Positions 1-10,404 of a stretch of 64,000 bases of DNA are shown here, in pieces; within the stretch, counting starts at the first letter, position 1; each line of letters opens with the position of its first letter. Location of the stretch: the NCBI GenBank assembly GCA_963662175.1, contig OY759222.1, positions 15,510,222-15,574,221 of the forward strand. Reading direction: 5' to 3'. Position numbers and translations under genes: made by a program. The notes under the pieces are model-generated. The model saw nothing but the letters and a program-made list of their open reading frames with translations. It did no database searches and was not told where the DNA came from. Source of the DNA: Aradus depressus. Taxonomy: Eukaryota > Arthropoda > Insecta > Hemiptera > Aradidae.

Positions 1-432
1 TTTTTATTATGAAATTGGATTATTTTTTTATGACTTATGTAGACAATAAAATATATTTTACTTTCACATTTTGTACGATCTAGTTTTCTTTCTATTTTGT
101 TAATTCTTCCGTGGTTTCATTTGTTATTAATGATTTACTTTATTAAATTCTTTCGAATATAATTCATATAATTCTGCAATCTTTATTCAATAATATACAC
201 AGTAAGAAAATGTGATGACTATGTACATAGATAAATGTCAATATAATGTGGAGGGAGAAGTCAGCCAGTGCTGTTAATAAAATCCATTAGTTATAAATTA
301 AACAATTGCCCAACTCTGGTCTTCATACAAAAATAATGTTGTCAGACGAATATATCGTCTTAAAATGTAACGTATATACTATAAATTAATAGTTTTCGGG
401 TGAATCTTATTAAAAGAAGCCTATGAGTTTAC
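1..432 (-). other. Camta: Camta intron, AT-rich
   Basis: AT-rich intron sequence between the last visible ankyrin exon and the window edge. I see no coding signal and no recognisable repeat. Confidence 0.6.
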
Positions 433-535
433 CAGAGGTGTGAAACCGTCCGAGTCCTGATTCAGGCCATCAATTTCCAGTTCCAACAGAGGCGAGAGAC
501 ACTGCGTCCTCCACTGGATCAACGAACAGATAAGT
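433..535 (-). CDS. Camta: Camta exon, ankyrin repeat, last in window
   Basis: Thirty-four codons completing the previous split Arg. It encodes LICSLIQWRTQ, LELEIDGLNQDSDG and FTPL, the end of one ankyrin unit and the start of the next (DGFTPL). It ends in phase 0 at donor GTAAAC. The following exon, expected to continue with ankyrin WAC-type sequence, is outside the window. Confidence 0.93.
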
Positions 536-650
536 CTACAACAGACATGCAAAATCATTACGATACTAATGGTTTACTGAAAGAGGAGTGTCGTGGGTTG
601 AGTTGATCAATTGATTCAGGAACTTGCCCAAGTACAATATAGGAACAGAC

Positions 651-832
651 CTGGAGTATCCGAGTGAGGCTGCCAGATGAAGGAGAGTCATCCCGTTGTA
701 CGTATCGCACCAGTCCACTGTAGTCTCCACAATGTCTGTTTCCTTCCATGACCTCTGGCTCATCTTGCCCACCTGACTCACCAGACGATCCTCGAAGCCG
801 CCTAGGCTGCTCTTGGACGAACTGTTCACTAC
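651..832 (-). CDS. Camta: Camta exon, first ankyrin repeat
   Basis: Sixty codons plus two bases. After a Ser-rich start the peptide reads GGFEDRLVSQ, a Trp-containing stretch, and GMTLLHLAASLGYS, the canonical ankyrin TLLHLAA signature. Donor GTCTGT, acceptor TGCAG. Confidence 0.95.
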
Positions 833-1458
833 CTGCAATGGAGGAAAGTTATTTCAGATAGCAGAAACTCAGGAAAACAAACTCGGTAAAAGATTTAATG
901 ACCCAAAACAGGATAGAGGCAATTGGTGGACCGGTTCAGATGAAGCAAAATTTAAGGGTAAGACGCCACATGTTCGGACTTGTCTTGACTGACGGGGGCC
1001 AAATAATAGGCTGGAAGTCGACGACCTATCCCTCGACACTCTAGTCCTCTGAAGCCTGCTACATAGAAAACCAACCAAACGCATTTATTTCCTGACTCAT
1101 GTCAAGTCAGGAAGATGTGCGCCCGATAGACAAAACAAATAATCTTTATAAATACTTTAAACCCTATCCAATTGTATGCTGAAAAAAGTTTTTAAATTTA
1201 CAAATTAGTTCCAATTTTTTTTTTTTTTCGCAGAAAAACAGTTAATGACAGGATTTTATTTTTTGTTGCACATTTTTGCACGTTTTGGTCTTTTTATTTG
1301 ACGTTTTTTAATTTTTTTAGTGAAAGAAATCCGGGCTCTAGTAAGAAATAAACAATCTTTTTTCAAGATAAAAAAAAACACTGATCTTTTTCTCTTCTGA
1401 AAAAGATACTGTGGCGCTACAATACCTTAACAGTATTCTCCTCGTTAACTTGACATAC

Positions 1459-1649
1459 CGCATCTTGAGGTTCCTGCTTGATGTCAAGTCTCGTATCAAG
1501 ATTCTCAATTCGCTGCGACAGTGTGAACCGAAGAAGCGAATCATGGGGTTGGCTAGTTTCTCCTCGTCTTTTATATTCAAACATGGCCGAATTGGAGATG
1601 ACAAAACCCTCACATGCTACCTGCAGCGTCACAACACCTGCCTCATGAG
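1459..1649 (-). CDS. Camta: Camta exon, end of TIG domain
   Basis: Sixty-three codons after a split Ala. HEAGVVTLQVACEGFVISNS and AMFEYKRR complete the TIG domain. A helical stretch (LLRFTLSQRIENLDTRLDI) follows, matching the coiled segment that precedes the ankyrin repeats in the family. Donor GTATGT, acceptor TACAG. Confidence 0.96.
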
Positions 1650-1679
1650 CTGTAAAAACAAAATAGTTATTTAGTTCAA

Positions 1680-2790
1680 AAGTTAGAAAAAAATATATTT
1701 GGATTTTGGGTTACTCATTCTAATGTGTTGGCAAGCTCTCTTTAAAAAAAAAAAACATATATTTCATAAGGAATTAATTTTTTGAATGTCCTTTCCCCAC
1801 TTCTTGTAAGCAATGGTTGAAACAACAAAAAAATATCAACTAAAAATGTTTATATTAGAGGAAACCATCTATTTGGTAACGACATTTTTTACCCATTGTT
1901 CGAAAATAATGTCGTGTGCTCGTACTTTAATTTTAATTTTTTTTTTGGTACAGTTCATCCGCAGATATTTTCCTGTAAGATATGTAGAAATTACTGTTCG
2001 TATAATATTTTTATTTATTTTTTCTCAATTATTTTGTGACTTGAAGAAGGGATTTAAGAACGTCCCGAAATATCGTCGTCGAAAGATACCTTAGGAAGAA
2101 TTATAAATTATTTATCATAATTTAAATTATAATGAAAAATTGTATATACTACACCTATTAATAATCCAAATTGATTGTTAGGAATGATATCAAGGATATA
2201 ATATATTCTTTTTAGGATAAGTTTCACACGAATTTTCGGGGGTTTTAGGATGAGAAATATAATGGAGAATTTCCAAATGGGAGGGAAGGAGGCTGTTTGG
2301 AATATGCAATTGTAAATATACATACGTTAGGAGTAGGATTGCTTTACGGGAAAAATTTCGAAGAATTTTGCAAGTGATGAGGACGTACCCTGGAGTTTTA
2401 GGCAAGGAACTAATGAAGAATGGGTAGGTTTAGGTCAAAATACTCTTCAACTATGACTGATAAGGCCAAAGGGTCAGGATAGAGGATGAAGGTTTGGTGG
2501 TACTGGGAAGTAAATATGTTGGACTTCATCCCCAAGTGGACCTATATAGGAATTGTTCGGAGTGGTACGATGACAGTTTTTGCTTAAGATGTCGGAAAAG
2601 TTGGTTATAGGTTCGACGGTGTTCTTTGCATGGCACTTCGAGGAAACGATGCATTTATTCTCAATTATTATTAATTTTTTATTTCTTTTATTTTTTACTA
2701 TTATTGTTATTACTAATCACATGTATGTCGGGCTCTAAGATTTATTAACTGTTTCTATATCTAATTCATAAAGTATACTGATGTATACAT
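1680..2790. other. Camta intron, no recognised element
   Basis: Intron between the two TIG exons. It is AT-rich with T runs. The small open frames have biased composition and match nothing I know. Confidence 0.5.
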
Positions 2791-2851
2791 TTTTATGACA
2801 TATCCTATTACCATGTTATGTTTCAACGTAAATAAATATTATTATTATTAC

Positions 2852-2978
2852 CTGGACAGAAGCAACGGAGGACGCCACTCTGAACGAGAGTGGTGGGTAC
2901 AGGACATGAGTCGAAGAGGACTGTGTAGGGCGAAGTGGTTGAGTACCAGGGGCCGGTCACCAGAACCTTCACTCCACC
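2852..2978 (-). CDS. Camta: Camta exon, TIG/IPT domain
   Basis: Forty-two codons plus one base. It encodes GGVKVLVTGPWYS, YTVLFDSCPVP and LVQSGVLRCFCP, the immunoglobulin-like IPT/TIG fold found in CAMTAs, also seen in NF-kB-type proteins. Donor GTAATA, acceptor TTAG. Confidence 0.96.
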
Positions 2979-3052
2979 CTAACAGACAATAGCACATCAT
3001 TAATCGATAATAATACAATATAACAAATACATTATAATATAATTATATCATC

Positions 3053-3411
3053 CTGTACCTCGGAGGTAAACTGCACTATGTGATAGAAACCTAATTTACA
3101 GCAGAGAGCTTTCAAATTTTGAACTGTCAATTTCACCACAATGGCATTAAATTTTCCTGCTTTCATAACTACAGTAATTCTAAACCATTCATTGAAATAC
3201 TCAGGCCGCATTAAAAGATGAATATTTGTATCTTTTTATTGCCTCAAAATAAAAAAGAATCAAGTCGACTTAGTTCTGCTTCTCCCCAAATTGACATTAG
3301 GGTTAGGATGCAGTATACCACTAAATAGAGCTCAAACAGATGTACAACTTAGTGCAAAAAAACAGATTTTGGAAAAAAACTGACATAGTGCAGTTTACCT
3401 CCGAGGTACAG
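3053..3411. mobile_element. MITE with long near-perfect TIRs
   Basis: A 359-bp element whose ends are inverted copies: CTGTACCTCGGAGGTAAACT on the left and its complement on the right, extending over about 29 bp. The flanks ATATCATC and ATATGATT match at 6 of 8 positions, so a degenerate 8-bp duplication (hAT-like) is possible. No coding capacity. It lies in a Camta intron. Confidence 0.85.
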
Positions 3412-3454
3412 ATATGATTACAGAATAACCGCATAATATTATAAACTCACGACA

Positions 3455-3464
3455 TAATATTCAC

Positions 3465-3495
<31 letters not shown>
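3455..3495. repeat. Poly-A run
   Basis: A mostly A tract of about 25-30 bp next to a CTTCCCC-family fragment; probably slippage at an insertion edge. Confidence 0.7.
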
Positions 3496-3690
3496 TGTCA
3501 GTGAATTACAGGCAGACTTTCCATTTCGGATTCATAAATAAAGTTTTCGCTCTCCCTCCAAAACCAATCGAGAGATTGAGCTAAAAATCAATACTTGGCT
3601 TACACAGGTTTCTAAATCTTCATACTAAATTGTGTGTCGACACATTCATAACATCGGCAGTTATTAGAGTGTCTGAATAAATTTCTGCGA
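3494..3690 (+). mobile_element. CTTCCCC-family fragment
   Basis: Matches the left half of the CTTCCCC family (TTCGCTCTCCCTCCAAAACC and the segment ending ACATCGGCAGTTATTAG). The right part and terminal hairpin are missing. Confidence 0.75.
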
Positions 3691-3726
3691 CCTGTGTCGA
3701 TATAGTGAAAGCTAATAAAATAAATA

Positions 3727-3925
3727 AGGTTGTTATATTTATACAATCTTCCGGTTATCCTGATGTGACACCTTATCCCCTAGGGAAGACCAGGTAGGTA
3801 ACCTGAGGTTTGTATAAATATGACAACCTAGCTGATTGAACTGACGATGATGACCTAAGCTAAAACCGGTACACTTTATGTATATATTTTTGTGAAATAA
3901 GACAAAAAAGTTAAAAAAGTCTTTG
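3727..3925 (+). mobile_element. Fold-back element with hammerhead-like motif
   Basis: Short inverted arms (GTTGTTATATTTATACAA against TTGTATAAATATGACAAC) are followed by CTGACGATGATGACC and AAAACCGGTAC. The CTGA.GATG core, a small stem and AA followed by the palindrome ACCGGT match the layout seen in the other fold-back elements here. Degenerate copy: CGAAA has become CTAAA. Confidence 0.5.
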
Positions 3926-4185
3926 TTTTTATTTTAACTATAAAAAAGTGGCTACTGTCCATCACTAATTGGTTATTACTCATAGTAGACAAGTAGTTAT
4001 GTTAAAATTAAACTCAAAAACCAACAAAACATGTCTCAATGAGTTCAACTTAAAAGCCCACTATATATTTTTATTAATATTATTGTTTTTTTCTGTACTG
4101 TTTTTACTTTTCTCAGTCCTTCTCATGTGATCGTATGATAAACAATTCGTAGATTTGTTGTAGTTATTGTTGTTTTTGCGACTAA

Positions 4186-4295
4186 CGTCTGGTCTTTAAC
4201 TACGAGGTCATATCACCACTACCAACGCGCTCTTTCGTCGTTCTGGGGGACAGGAGCCCGATCTACTGAGGGAGTCCTGAATGTTGCCTATCCAG
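4186..4295 (-). mobile_element. SINE-A, 3' fragment
   Basis: Carries the tail-side segment of SINE-A (TTTAACTACGAGGTCATATC, then the GCGCTCTTTCGTC block). The tRNA-like head is absent. Confidence 0.75.
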
Positions 4296-4439
4296 TTTCG
4301 TTACATAGATTAGGTGGCTTTAACCAGGTTTTAAAGTGGGTTTGTTGCAACGGTATGATGTATACTAGTAGGGTATCGGCCGTTGCTCAGCAGTGATGTT
4401 ATCTAGTCAGTAGCTGTGATAAGGCTAATAAGGATGCTG

Positions 4440-4640
4440 GTGAAATTTCTTGAAAATTGTATCAATTATCCGATCAAACGTTAAAGGCATAACCCCCTCA
4501 ACCCATTCTCTCGTTCAAAATTTTGAGATGCCACAGAGCCTATATTTCAAGTTGAACGATACCAGAAAGGTCCTGCATATTTCGTGAATAACATACAGCC
4601 GTTTACCAATGACGCTCAAGGAAACATACACACAGACATA
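4440..4640. repeat. Dispersed repeat, copy 1
   Basis: Shares TTCAAAATTTTGAGAT and TCAAGTTGAACGAT with 7,240-7,425 in the same order, so it belongs to a dispersed, unclassified repeat family. Confidence 0.6.
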
Positions 4641-4964
4641 AATTGAACTGATGATCATTTAAATAACATTGAATTGTTTTTACTCTTTTATTTTCATTTT
4701 ATTTTTTTTACTCCATGAAGGGAAACAATTGTTACTTCACCAGAAAGGACGCCTTTAAACACCAAATTTGGGTGACATTTTCATGAATCACACAATAACT
4801 TCGGAAAAGCTTAAGGAAGCAAGTTGCATTAGGTACCAATTTATTACTAAAACTCTTTAGGACTCCTTTAAATCTAGGAAAATTTTTTAAGCCCTATAGT
4901 AATGTGAAGGAAGAGAACGTACCGCATCTCTCTAGTTATATAAAAAAAATGAAATATTAATTAC

Positions 4965-5140
4965 CTCGGTGTAGGCCCACTCAGGAGAGTAGTCAGTAAT
5001 ATTGGCAGTGCCCTCTCTGTAGTCCATCCTGGGAGGAGAACCACTAGCTCCCTTCTCTGTGTCCATCGTCTCTCCATTGTCTGTACAGCCGCCACCGCTT
5101 GAGTCCCCACCCCCGCCAACACTGCTGCTCCCAAGGCCAC
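4965..5140 (-). CDS. Camta: Camta exon, Gly/Ser linker into TIG domain
   Basis: Fifty-eight codons after a split Gly. A Gly/Ser-rich stretch (SSSVGGGGDSSGGG) is followed by GETMDTEKGASGSPPRMDY and the TIG entry motif ITDYSPEWAYTE. Donor GTAATT, acceptor TTCAG. The frame is intact throughout. Confidence 0.94.
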
Positions 5141-5644
5141 CTGAAATAGACCATCATGAGATTGAGGAGGAGTGACGTTATGAGTTACAGCCAATGGGAA
5201 TTCCTTCCTTCTCCCTTCAACTGCCATCTCTGAAAACAGCAGTATTGTAGAAGTGTTTATTTATTTTTTTATTATTTTTATATTTTCTTTTTTATTATTT
5301 TTATATTTCAGTTTTATATTTTTACTTATTTTTGAACGCTGAGCCTTCTCTTTAACGATCGGGATGCAAGTGCCCATATCTCTTGATACTTTAAAAAAAG
5401 GGAGAAAATAAAAAACCATACAGAAATAAACAACAGAATTATTTTATGAGCGCTCAGCTTCGAATGAAATTTAAAAAAATATTTATACTTTTTTCTTCTT
5501 CTATTTCATTACTTTTTTTTAGAAAAATAGAATTAGTCGCCAGAATTAAATTTATATATGTTTTTAAGTATACTAAATTTGTTTATATGGACAGTAATAG
5601 TTTAACATTCAATGGTATTGGAGGAGAAATAAAAAAAGGTCGTA

Positions 5645-6075
5645 GGTAAATCACCAGCAATGAACTTCCCCAGGACGAATTAAATAATTGACTTTCCGCT
5701 CCCCCTCCGAAACCAGTCGAATATTTGAATTACATAGGGCTCCTAAATCCTCATACTAAATTGTGTGTCGATAAATTCATTACATCGGCAGTTATTAGGA
5801 TTTTTGAGTTAAGCCTCCCCCTTTCCTTTGGCCGATTTGGCTGAAAATGGATAGGTGTTATCGTTAAAGGGTTCTGGATTCACATATAAATAGTCTACAT
5901 ATATTCATTCTATCGGGAGTTATCGTGTTTATAGACAAATACATAAATACACTTTTTTTTTTTTTTTAATTTTTGGAATTGGAGGTCGGAAAACATGAAC
6001 TTCCGTTGAAAACTCCCCAAATTTCGACAGATTACATAACTTCCCCTATACTTCGTGTAGTTGGGGAAGTAACAT
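5645..6075 (+). mobile_element. CTTCCCC-family element, nearly complete
   Basis: Begins with AAATCACCAGCAATGAACTT, a decayed form of the GGTGAATCACCGGCAATGTAC end, and finishes with the terminal hairpin ACTTCCCCTATACTTCG...TTGGGGAAGT. It is inserted in a minus-strand LINE fragment that resumes at 6,076. Confidence 0.85.
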
Positions 6076-6184
6076 GAATTTGTGTTTAATACTCGGATTG
6101 CTCTTTTCTGCAACTTAAAGATCCTTCTCGCGCAGGACACACCTCCCGTAGAACAAAATGTCATCATTATGCTGTGGAAGAGCG
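6076..6184 (-). mobile_element. LINE RT fragment (jockey/CR1-like)
   Basis: The minus-strand translation includes SCARRIFKLQKRAIRVLN, typical of the region after the reverse transcriptase palm in jockey/CR1-type LINEs. It continues beyond the Transib-type insertion at 7,124. Inactive remnant. Confidence 0.75.
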
Positions 6185-6189
6185 CGTTG

Positions 6190-7118
6190 CACAGTGGGAC
6201 AATTCACTAACTTAGCACGAAAAAATTCAAATTATGAAACTCTCACTAGAAAGATGGGAACAATTGGTATTGGTAGTAGACCAGTTGTAGACATTGAACC
6301 CAAGAGGTGGGCCTCGGTTGTTTACAATAAGTGAGCAAAGCCGGCATGTTAACACAGGAACGACACGTAATTATCTTTTCACATCAGTTACATTCTGACA
6401 ATGGTACAGTGCAGTTCATTCAATTTTCAAACCTTAGCTAATATGTCTGATTCAGGAGAAGCTAAGTGAATAAACTATATTGTTTTTTTTTTGCGAAAAT
6501 AGTGCATACATTAATTAAATTCAATGCATAAAGTTGTTTATTGGAAATTTTACATTCTGAAAGCCGCCCAAAAAATTGCAGGCGATTGCATGTCTTCTAC
6601 TTGGCATTTTTCACTTGGTAATTTAGTATTCTAATTGTTGTAAAAGAAGCAGAACCTTAGCTCTCCTTGATTTGATTTTTCCTTTTACAGGAAGTTATAA
6701 TGTAGTGAAGAACGTAGCGGTTCGGGGAAGGGCAGTTGCACTTCAAAAACGATTATCCAACAAAATCGATGAGGAAGCTCTTCCAAGAAAATTGAATAAT
6801 TTAATAAAAAGTGCGGAATTGCGAAAGTATCGTTCTACAAGAAAATATTTCCCGACGGATGTGTTATTGCTGCTAAGAGAACTCAACTTGTAGTTATAAA
6901 CCAACTCATCGGATGATTCATCGTATTATTTTTAAAATTAATATTTTTTTTTTTTCATTTTAATAAACTGCTACTGTACAAGTGCTTATTCATTTTTTTT
7001 ACCCTAATGACACTTATTTCTTAAATTAAATTATTTTCCTATCATATAGATGCTTGTAAAATATGAGAGCTGTACTTTATAATTTTTTCGCTCTAATTAT
7101 GCGTTTTGCCCCACTGTG
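6190..7118. mobile_element. Transib-type DNA transposon, non-autonomous
   Basis: Termini are CACAGTGGGACAA on the left and the complement of CACAGTGGGGCAA on the right, with weaker inverted similarity further in. It is flanked by the 5-bp duplication CGTTG (6,185-6,189 and 7,119-7,123). Transib elements are known for 5-bp CG-rich duplications and termini like the V(D)J heptamer CACAGTG. The inside has only a 73-codon open frame (6,672-6,893) that I do not recognise, and no visible DDE transposase. Confidence 0.8.
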
Positions 7119-7123
7119 CGTTG

Positions 7124-7235
7124 TAGGTCTGACTAAAGAACGGAAAGAGAGAAAGCCGACAACTTCCTGAGCAGAAATTTCCCCGCTTTCCTTTTAAAAT
7201 ATTAAGATCCGAGTGGTCGATGTTTGTTCAGGGCT
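7124..7235 (-). mobile_element. LINE fragment, continuation
   Basis: Continues the LINE remnant interrupted by the Transib-type element; identity is inferred from position and weak coding similarity. Confidence 0.4.
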
Positions 7236-7239
7236 TGTT

Positions 7240-7425
7240 AGGATCGTTAAAATTTCATAAAAATCCGATCAGCCGTTTAAGAGGTCATTCTCCCTCCCCT
7301 TCAAAATTTTGAGATTAAACATAGCTTATATTGTCAAGTTGAACGATCATGAATATATGTTCAGCAGTTCTCCAGTGAAGTTAAAACAACGTTTCAGCAG
7401 TTTCCCATGAATAACTAACGAGTCA
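7240..7425. repeat. Dispersed repeat, copy 2
   Basis: Second copy of the repeat at 4,440-4,640, sharing TTCAAAATTTTGAGAT and TCAAGTTGAACGAT. Confidence 0.6.
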
Positions 7426-7464
7426 AGGATATCGGAAGAAACAATAAAAAAAAAAAAAGATTAC

Positions 7465-7625
7465 CACTGTGATGCTGATCAAGGCCGTCCAAATCAGGAA
7501 ATTCGGAGAGCATGTCGAATGCATCCAAATTGAGGAAGACATCATCATCATGAGGAATGGCATTGACGTCAATAAACTCTATCTCAGACAGAACTCCGGA
7601 GGAAGGCTGCTTCACTGCGTGCTCT
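7465..7625 (-). CDS. Camta: Camta exon, acidic putative activation region
   Basis: Fifty-three codons between split codons. The peptide is strongly acidic and hydrophobic: SEIEFIDVNAIPHDDD, then LDAFDMLSEFPDLDGLD. The spacing of Phe/Leu among Asp/Glu is typical of transcription activation domains, so I infer that role. A CTTCCCC-family repeat and a Transib-type element lie within 1.5 kb downstream in the next intron. Confidence 0.92.
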
Positions 7626-7762
7626 CTAGAAGACCTGAATCACACCAAGGATATATATATATATATGAAAATATATAACAAACACAAATTCTAATTAAAT
7701 TGTTTAATTATTTAATAGTAAACGTTTTTTCTGAAATATTGTCTATTTTACTAGTTAGTTAT

Positions 7763-8024
7763 TATGACTCATGCCCGGGCTTTAACTACGAGGTCATATC
7801 GCCGACTAGCAGAGCGCTCTTTCGTCACTCTGGTGGACATGAGCCCGACTCTACTGTGGGAGTCCTAAATTTTGCCCCCTAACCTTGAGCAGGCCATCGC
7901 TTAACGTCCCATCCGAAGGACGGCGTGCTTAAGTTTATTTTACGTCCCAGATAAAATAAACTAAGGGCCTCGATCTTGAGCTCAGAAGGCAAGCACGCAT
8001 ACAACTGAGCTACCGGCGCCCTCT
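7763..8024 (-). mobile_element. SINE-A, nearly full length
   Basis: Reading the minus strand, it starts GAGGGCGCCGGTAGCTCAG (tRNA-like A box), has lost the B box, and ends GCCCGGGCATGAGTCATA. The middle carries the CGTCCTTCGGATGGGACGTT domain. Confidence 0.92.
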
Positions 8025-8034
8025 CTATTTTACT

Positions 8035-8095
8035 TATATATACATCATATATATGGGAATACTTCCGGTATTGCTATTATCTTCAGCCAAGATTT
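8035..8095 (-). mobile_element. Solo hammerhead-like fragment, 17-kb type
   Basis: The minus strand reads GGCTGAAGATAATAGCAATA then CCGGAAGTATTCCC, a diverged copy of the motif in the arms of the 16,951-17,194 hairpin. Confidence 0.6.
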
Positions 8096-8590
8096 GACAA
8101 ATACTAAATGGAAGTTCACATTCCGAACTGTCCCTTCTCCAGTCCTCATGGGGTTTTTCCCTGCTCCTTTTTCCCATACGAAAAAAATTAAAATATTTGG
8201 GATATCATAAGGTCAATTAAGTGATGTTTATTGTCCTTTTACTATTACTATTAAGTTCCGACTGCTCTCAAATCAGGACATACTTCCTACATCAAAAATA
8301 TTTAAATTAATTTTACTAAAACATTCAATTCAATAGATCAGCTACCAGGATCCATAGAAATTAGAAAAAAAAATTGAACGTTTCGCAAGCATTACAGAGA
8401 GTTTCGGCGACAAAAAAAGATTTTGATAAGGAAAGTTGCAATGTAAAGTTTATCAAAAAGAGACAAGAAAAAAAATGAATTACATTCTATGATAGGTAAA
8501 TGATAAGGGTTGAACCTAAACTGATCCCTAACAGTTAAGTCCTCTTGACTGACTAGTCTACAGTTAAACTTAGTTTGTGTAAGTACAAAC

Positions 8591-8805
8591 CTGTCCGAAC
8601 ATGAGAGTGGCATGTTGGCAGATAGAGTGCGCTGAATGTCCTCCTGAGACAGATCCAGAGTCTCATAGAACTCACCACCTCCAGGACCCATATCTTTCAG
8701 ATCGTAGCTCTTCTCCGTTTTCAGTTTTCTTTTGTACTTATCTTCCTCGTGTTGAGGGTTTCGCAAGTGGTTCAGTACGGATTGTTGATTCAAGTTGTTT
8801 TCCAA
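8591..8805 (-). CDS. Camta: Camta exon, central conserved motif
   Basis: Seventy-one codons plus two bases. A charged stretch (HEEDKYKRKLKTEKSYD) is followed by GGGEFYETLDLSQEDIQRTL and SANMPLS. The ETLDLSQEDIQ..L motif is a recurring feature of the central region of animal CAMTAs and may be a short interaction helix. Ends with a split Arg at donor GTTTGT. Confidence 0.93.
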
Positions 8806-8913
8806 CTGGAAGTGATAATTAAAAATATTAAAAGAAATAAAAAAAGATAAGAAAAATACGAGTATAAAATAAAGAAGTTACGAAATTTATTGTAAAACAG
8901 AGAGATGATGTAC

Positions 8914-9048
8914 CTCCATGGGTTTCTCCTTCCGATGTTGATGTCTCTGGCTGACAATGGAGGTGACACTTGACTGGTTGTTAAGGATCAGAAGACTTCC
9001 AGGCTGAGAGAGGCTCAGTACAAAAGGACCCCCTTGCGATCCTGAACC
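8914..9048 (-). CDS. Camta: Camta exon, linker region
   Basis: Forty-five codons, phase 0 at both ends. Motifs are GGPFVLSLSQPGSLLILN and QSSVTSIVSQRHQHRK. No known domain is visible. Its place between the CG-1 and TIG domains, an intact frame and good splice sites (donor GTACAT, acceptor TTTAG) support it as coding. Confidence 0.88.
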
Positions 9049-9184
9049 CTAAACATATTTTCATATACATAAATATCAGAAATGAAATGATAAAATATCA
9101 CTGTATGGGCTTAGCAATCACACCTTAGCAACAAAAGTTCAGGTTAGTAAAATAATGCGAATTTTCATGGCACAGATATACTAG

Positions 9185-9408
9185 GTTGTACACCTAGGGA
9201 CCTAAGTATCTAATGATCTTATCTCTTCCCTGTTAGCTCTGCCTCGAAAGTACTAAATTTTACCAACCCAGGTTTAATTAGGAGGGTTCAGGCTCGGAAC
9301 CGCCATTTAACTTTCCCTCCGAAGGACGGTGTGTTACCTGACAGATAAAGGGTCCAAAAGATTTGAATAAGCGATCTTGACCCCCCTGAGCCTCTAAGGC
9401 CCTTGATT
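9185..9408 (-). mobile_element. Diverged SINE-A relative
   Basis: Retains CCTCCGAAGGACGGTGTG and CTCGGAACCGCCATTTAAC, with a head resembling the variants at 48.2-49.4 kb (CACCTAGGGACCTAAG). Old copy. Confidence 0.65.
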
Positions 9409-9540
9409 TTCATGGCAACCCTACGAAATGTCCATGTATTGAAGTGTTTGAGGAACACATTGTTGAAGATGGCTTATTTAAAATAGTATTATGTTTTTTT
9501 TGTGTTTTTAACCTAGGTTGGTGCATCCTCCAAGTTGAAG

Positions 9541-9980
9541 GGGTAATAAAAACGTCCGATTCAGGTCATCGTAAGAGATAAACATGTTTTATTTAGCTAA
9601 TGTTCCAGCAAAGATGTTGACTAAATAAAAGACAATTATCTCTAGTGGTCGCCTAATTTAATGTACATATGTATGATATACAGGGTGTCCTTTTTAGATG
9701 GCCCGGCTGAATTTCTCTTAAACCGATAACGTTATAAAAAAAATAAAAAATACGTATTAAATATTTTTCAGTCTAGTTTCATATTTCGAGTTGTTTTTGA
9801 AGTAAAAAATTGTACGGGGTACCCCAGGACCAATACAACTTTTTAATTTAAACTAGGTTGATGTTTATAATTTGTAAGCTATTTTGACTGAAAAAATTAT
9901 ATGAAGTATCAAATTACCATGTTATGTTTTAACGGAAGTAATAATAATTATTATTACTAATTTGGACGTTTTTATTACCC
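9541..9980. mobile_element. Candidate MITE with 17-bp inverted ends
   Basis: GGGTAATAAAAACGTCC at 9,541-9,557 is inverted at 9,964-9,980. Inside is the insect-genome-like phrase ATACAGGGTGTCC. No duplication was identified. Confidence 0.5.
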
Positions 9981-10110
9981 TTCGATTTCTGTTTATATTA
10001 ATTATGGATTCAATACTTTACTGTCTACAGTGGAATAGGCCATTTCCTTAATGCTCATAATATTGAGGAATATGATATAAAATATAGGTAAATCTTGGAG
10101 GGCTACTCAC

Positions 10111-10227
10111 ATGAGGCACCTGATGATGAGCCTGATGCTGGAGATGATGTAGAGGTAGGTTCCTCTCCTGATGCACCAGGGCTCGCTGGCTCACTATCAG
10201 ACCTCCAGAACCTGTCGTTGAAGACAC
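10111..10227 (-). CDS. Camta: Camta exon, low-complexity linker
   Basis: Thirty-nine codons, phase 0 at both ends. The peptide runs from VSSTTGSGGLIVSQRALV to a His/Gln-rich tail (HHLQHQAHHQ). The GSGGLIVSQ segment is followed by low-complexity sequence, so I infer a flexible linker downstream of the DNA-binding domain. Donor GTGAGT, acceptor ATCAG. Confidence 0.85.
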
Positions 10228-10404
10228 CTGATAACAGAATATATGAGAACACGCATCACATTAACTGTCAATCTTATCAAAAGTTGTTCATTTCTAAATA
10301 TTTTATCATGAAATTTTTCATAAACCAATTTTTTTTGTACCTATTGAATGTTTTTTTTCTTCGGCTGTCATGTCGGGGGTTAAGTTCTGCCTGCGTATGT
10401 ATTG

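Noticed and set aside
1813..2094. 93-codon plus-strand open frame in a Camta intron
   Set aside because: Phe/Ile/Leu-rich frame in T-rich DNA without recognisable motif; probably chance.
8601..8822. Plus-strand frames opposite Camta exons (also at 10.1 and 22.4 kb)
   Set aside because: They are antisense shadows of real exons; splice phases and conservation support the minus strand only.
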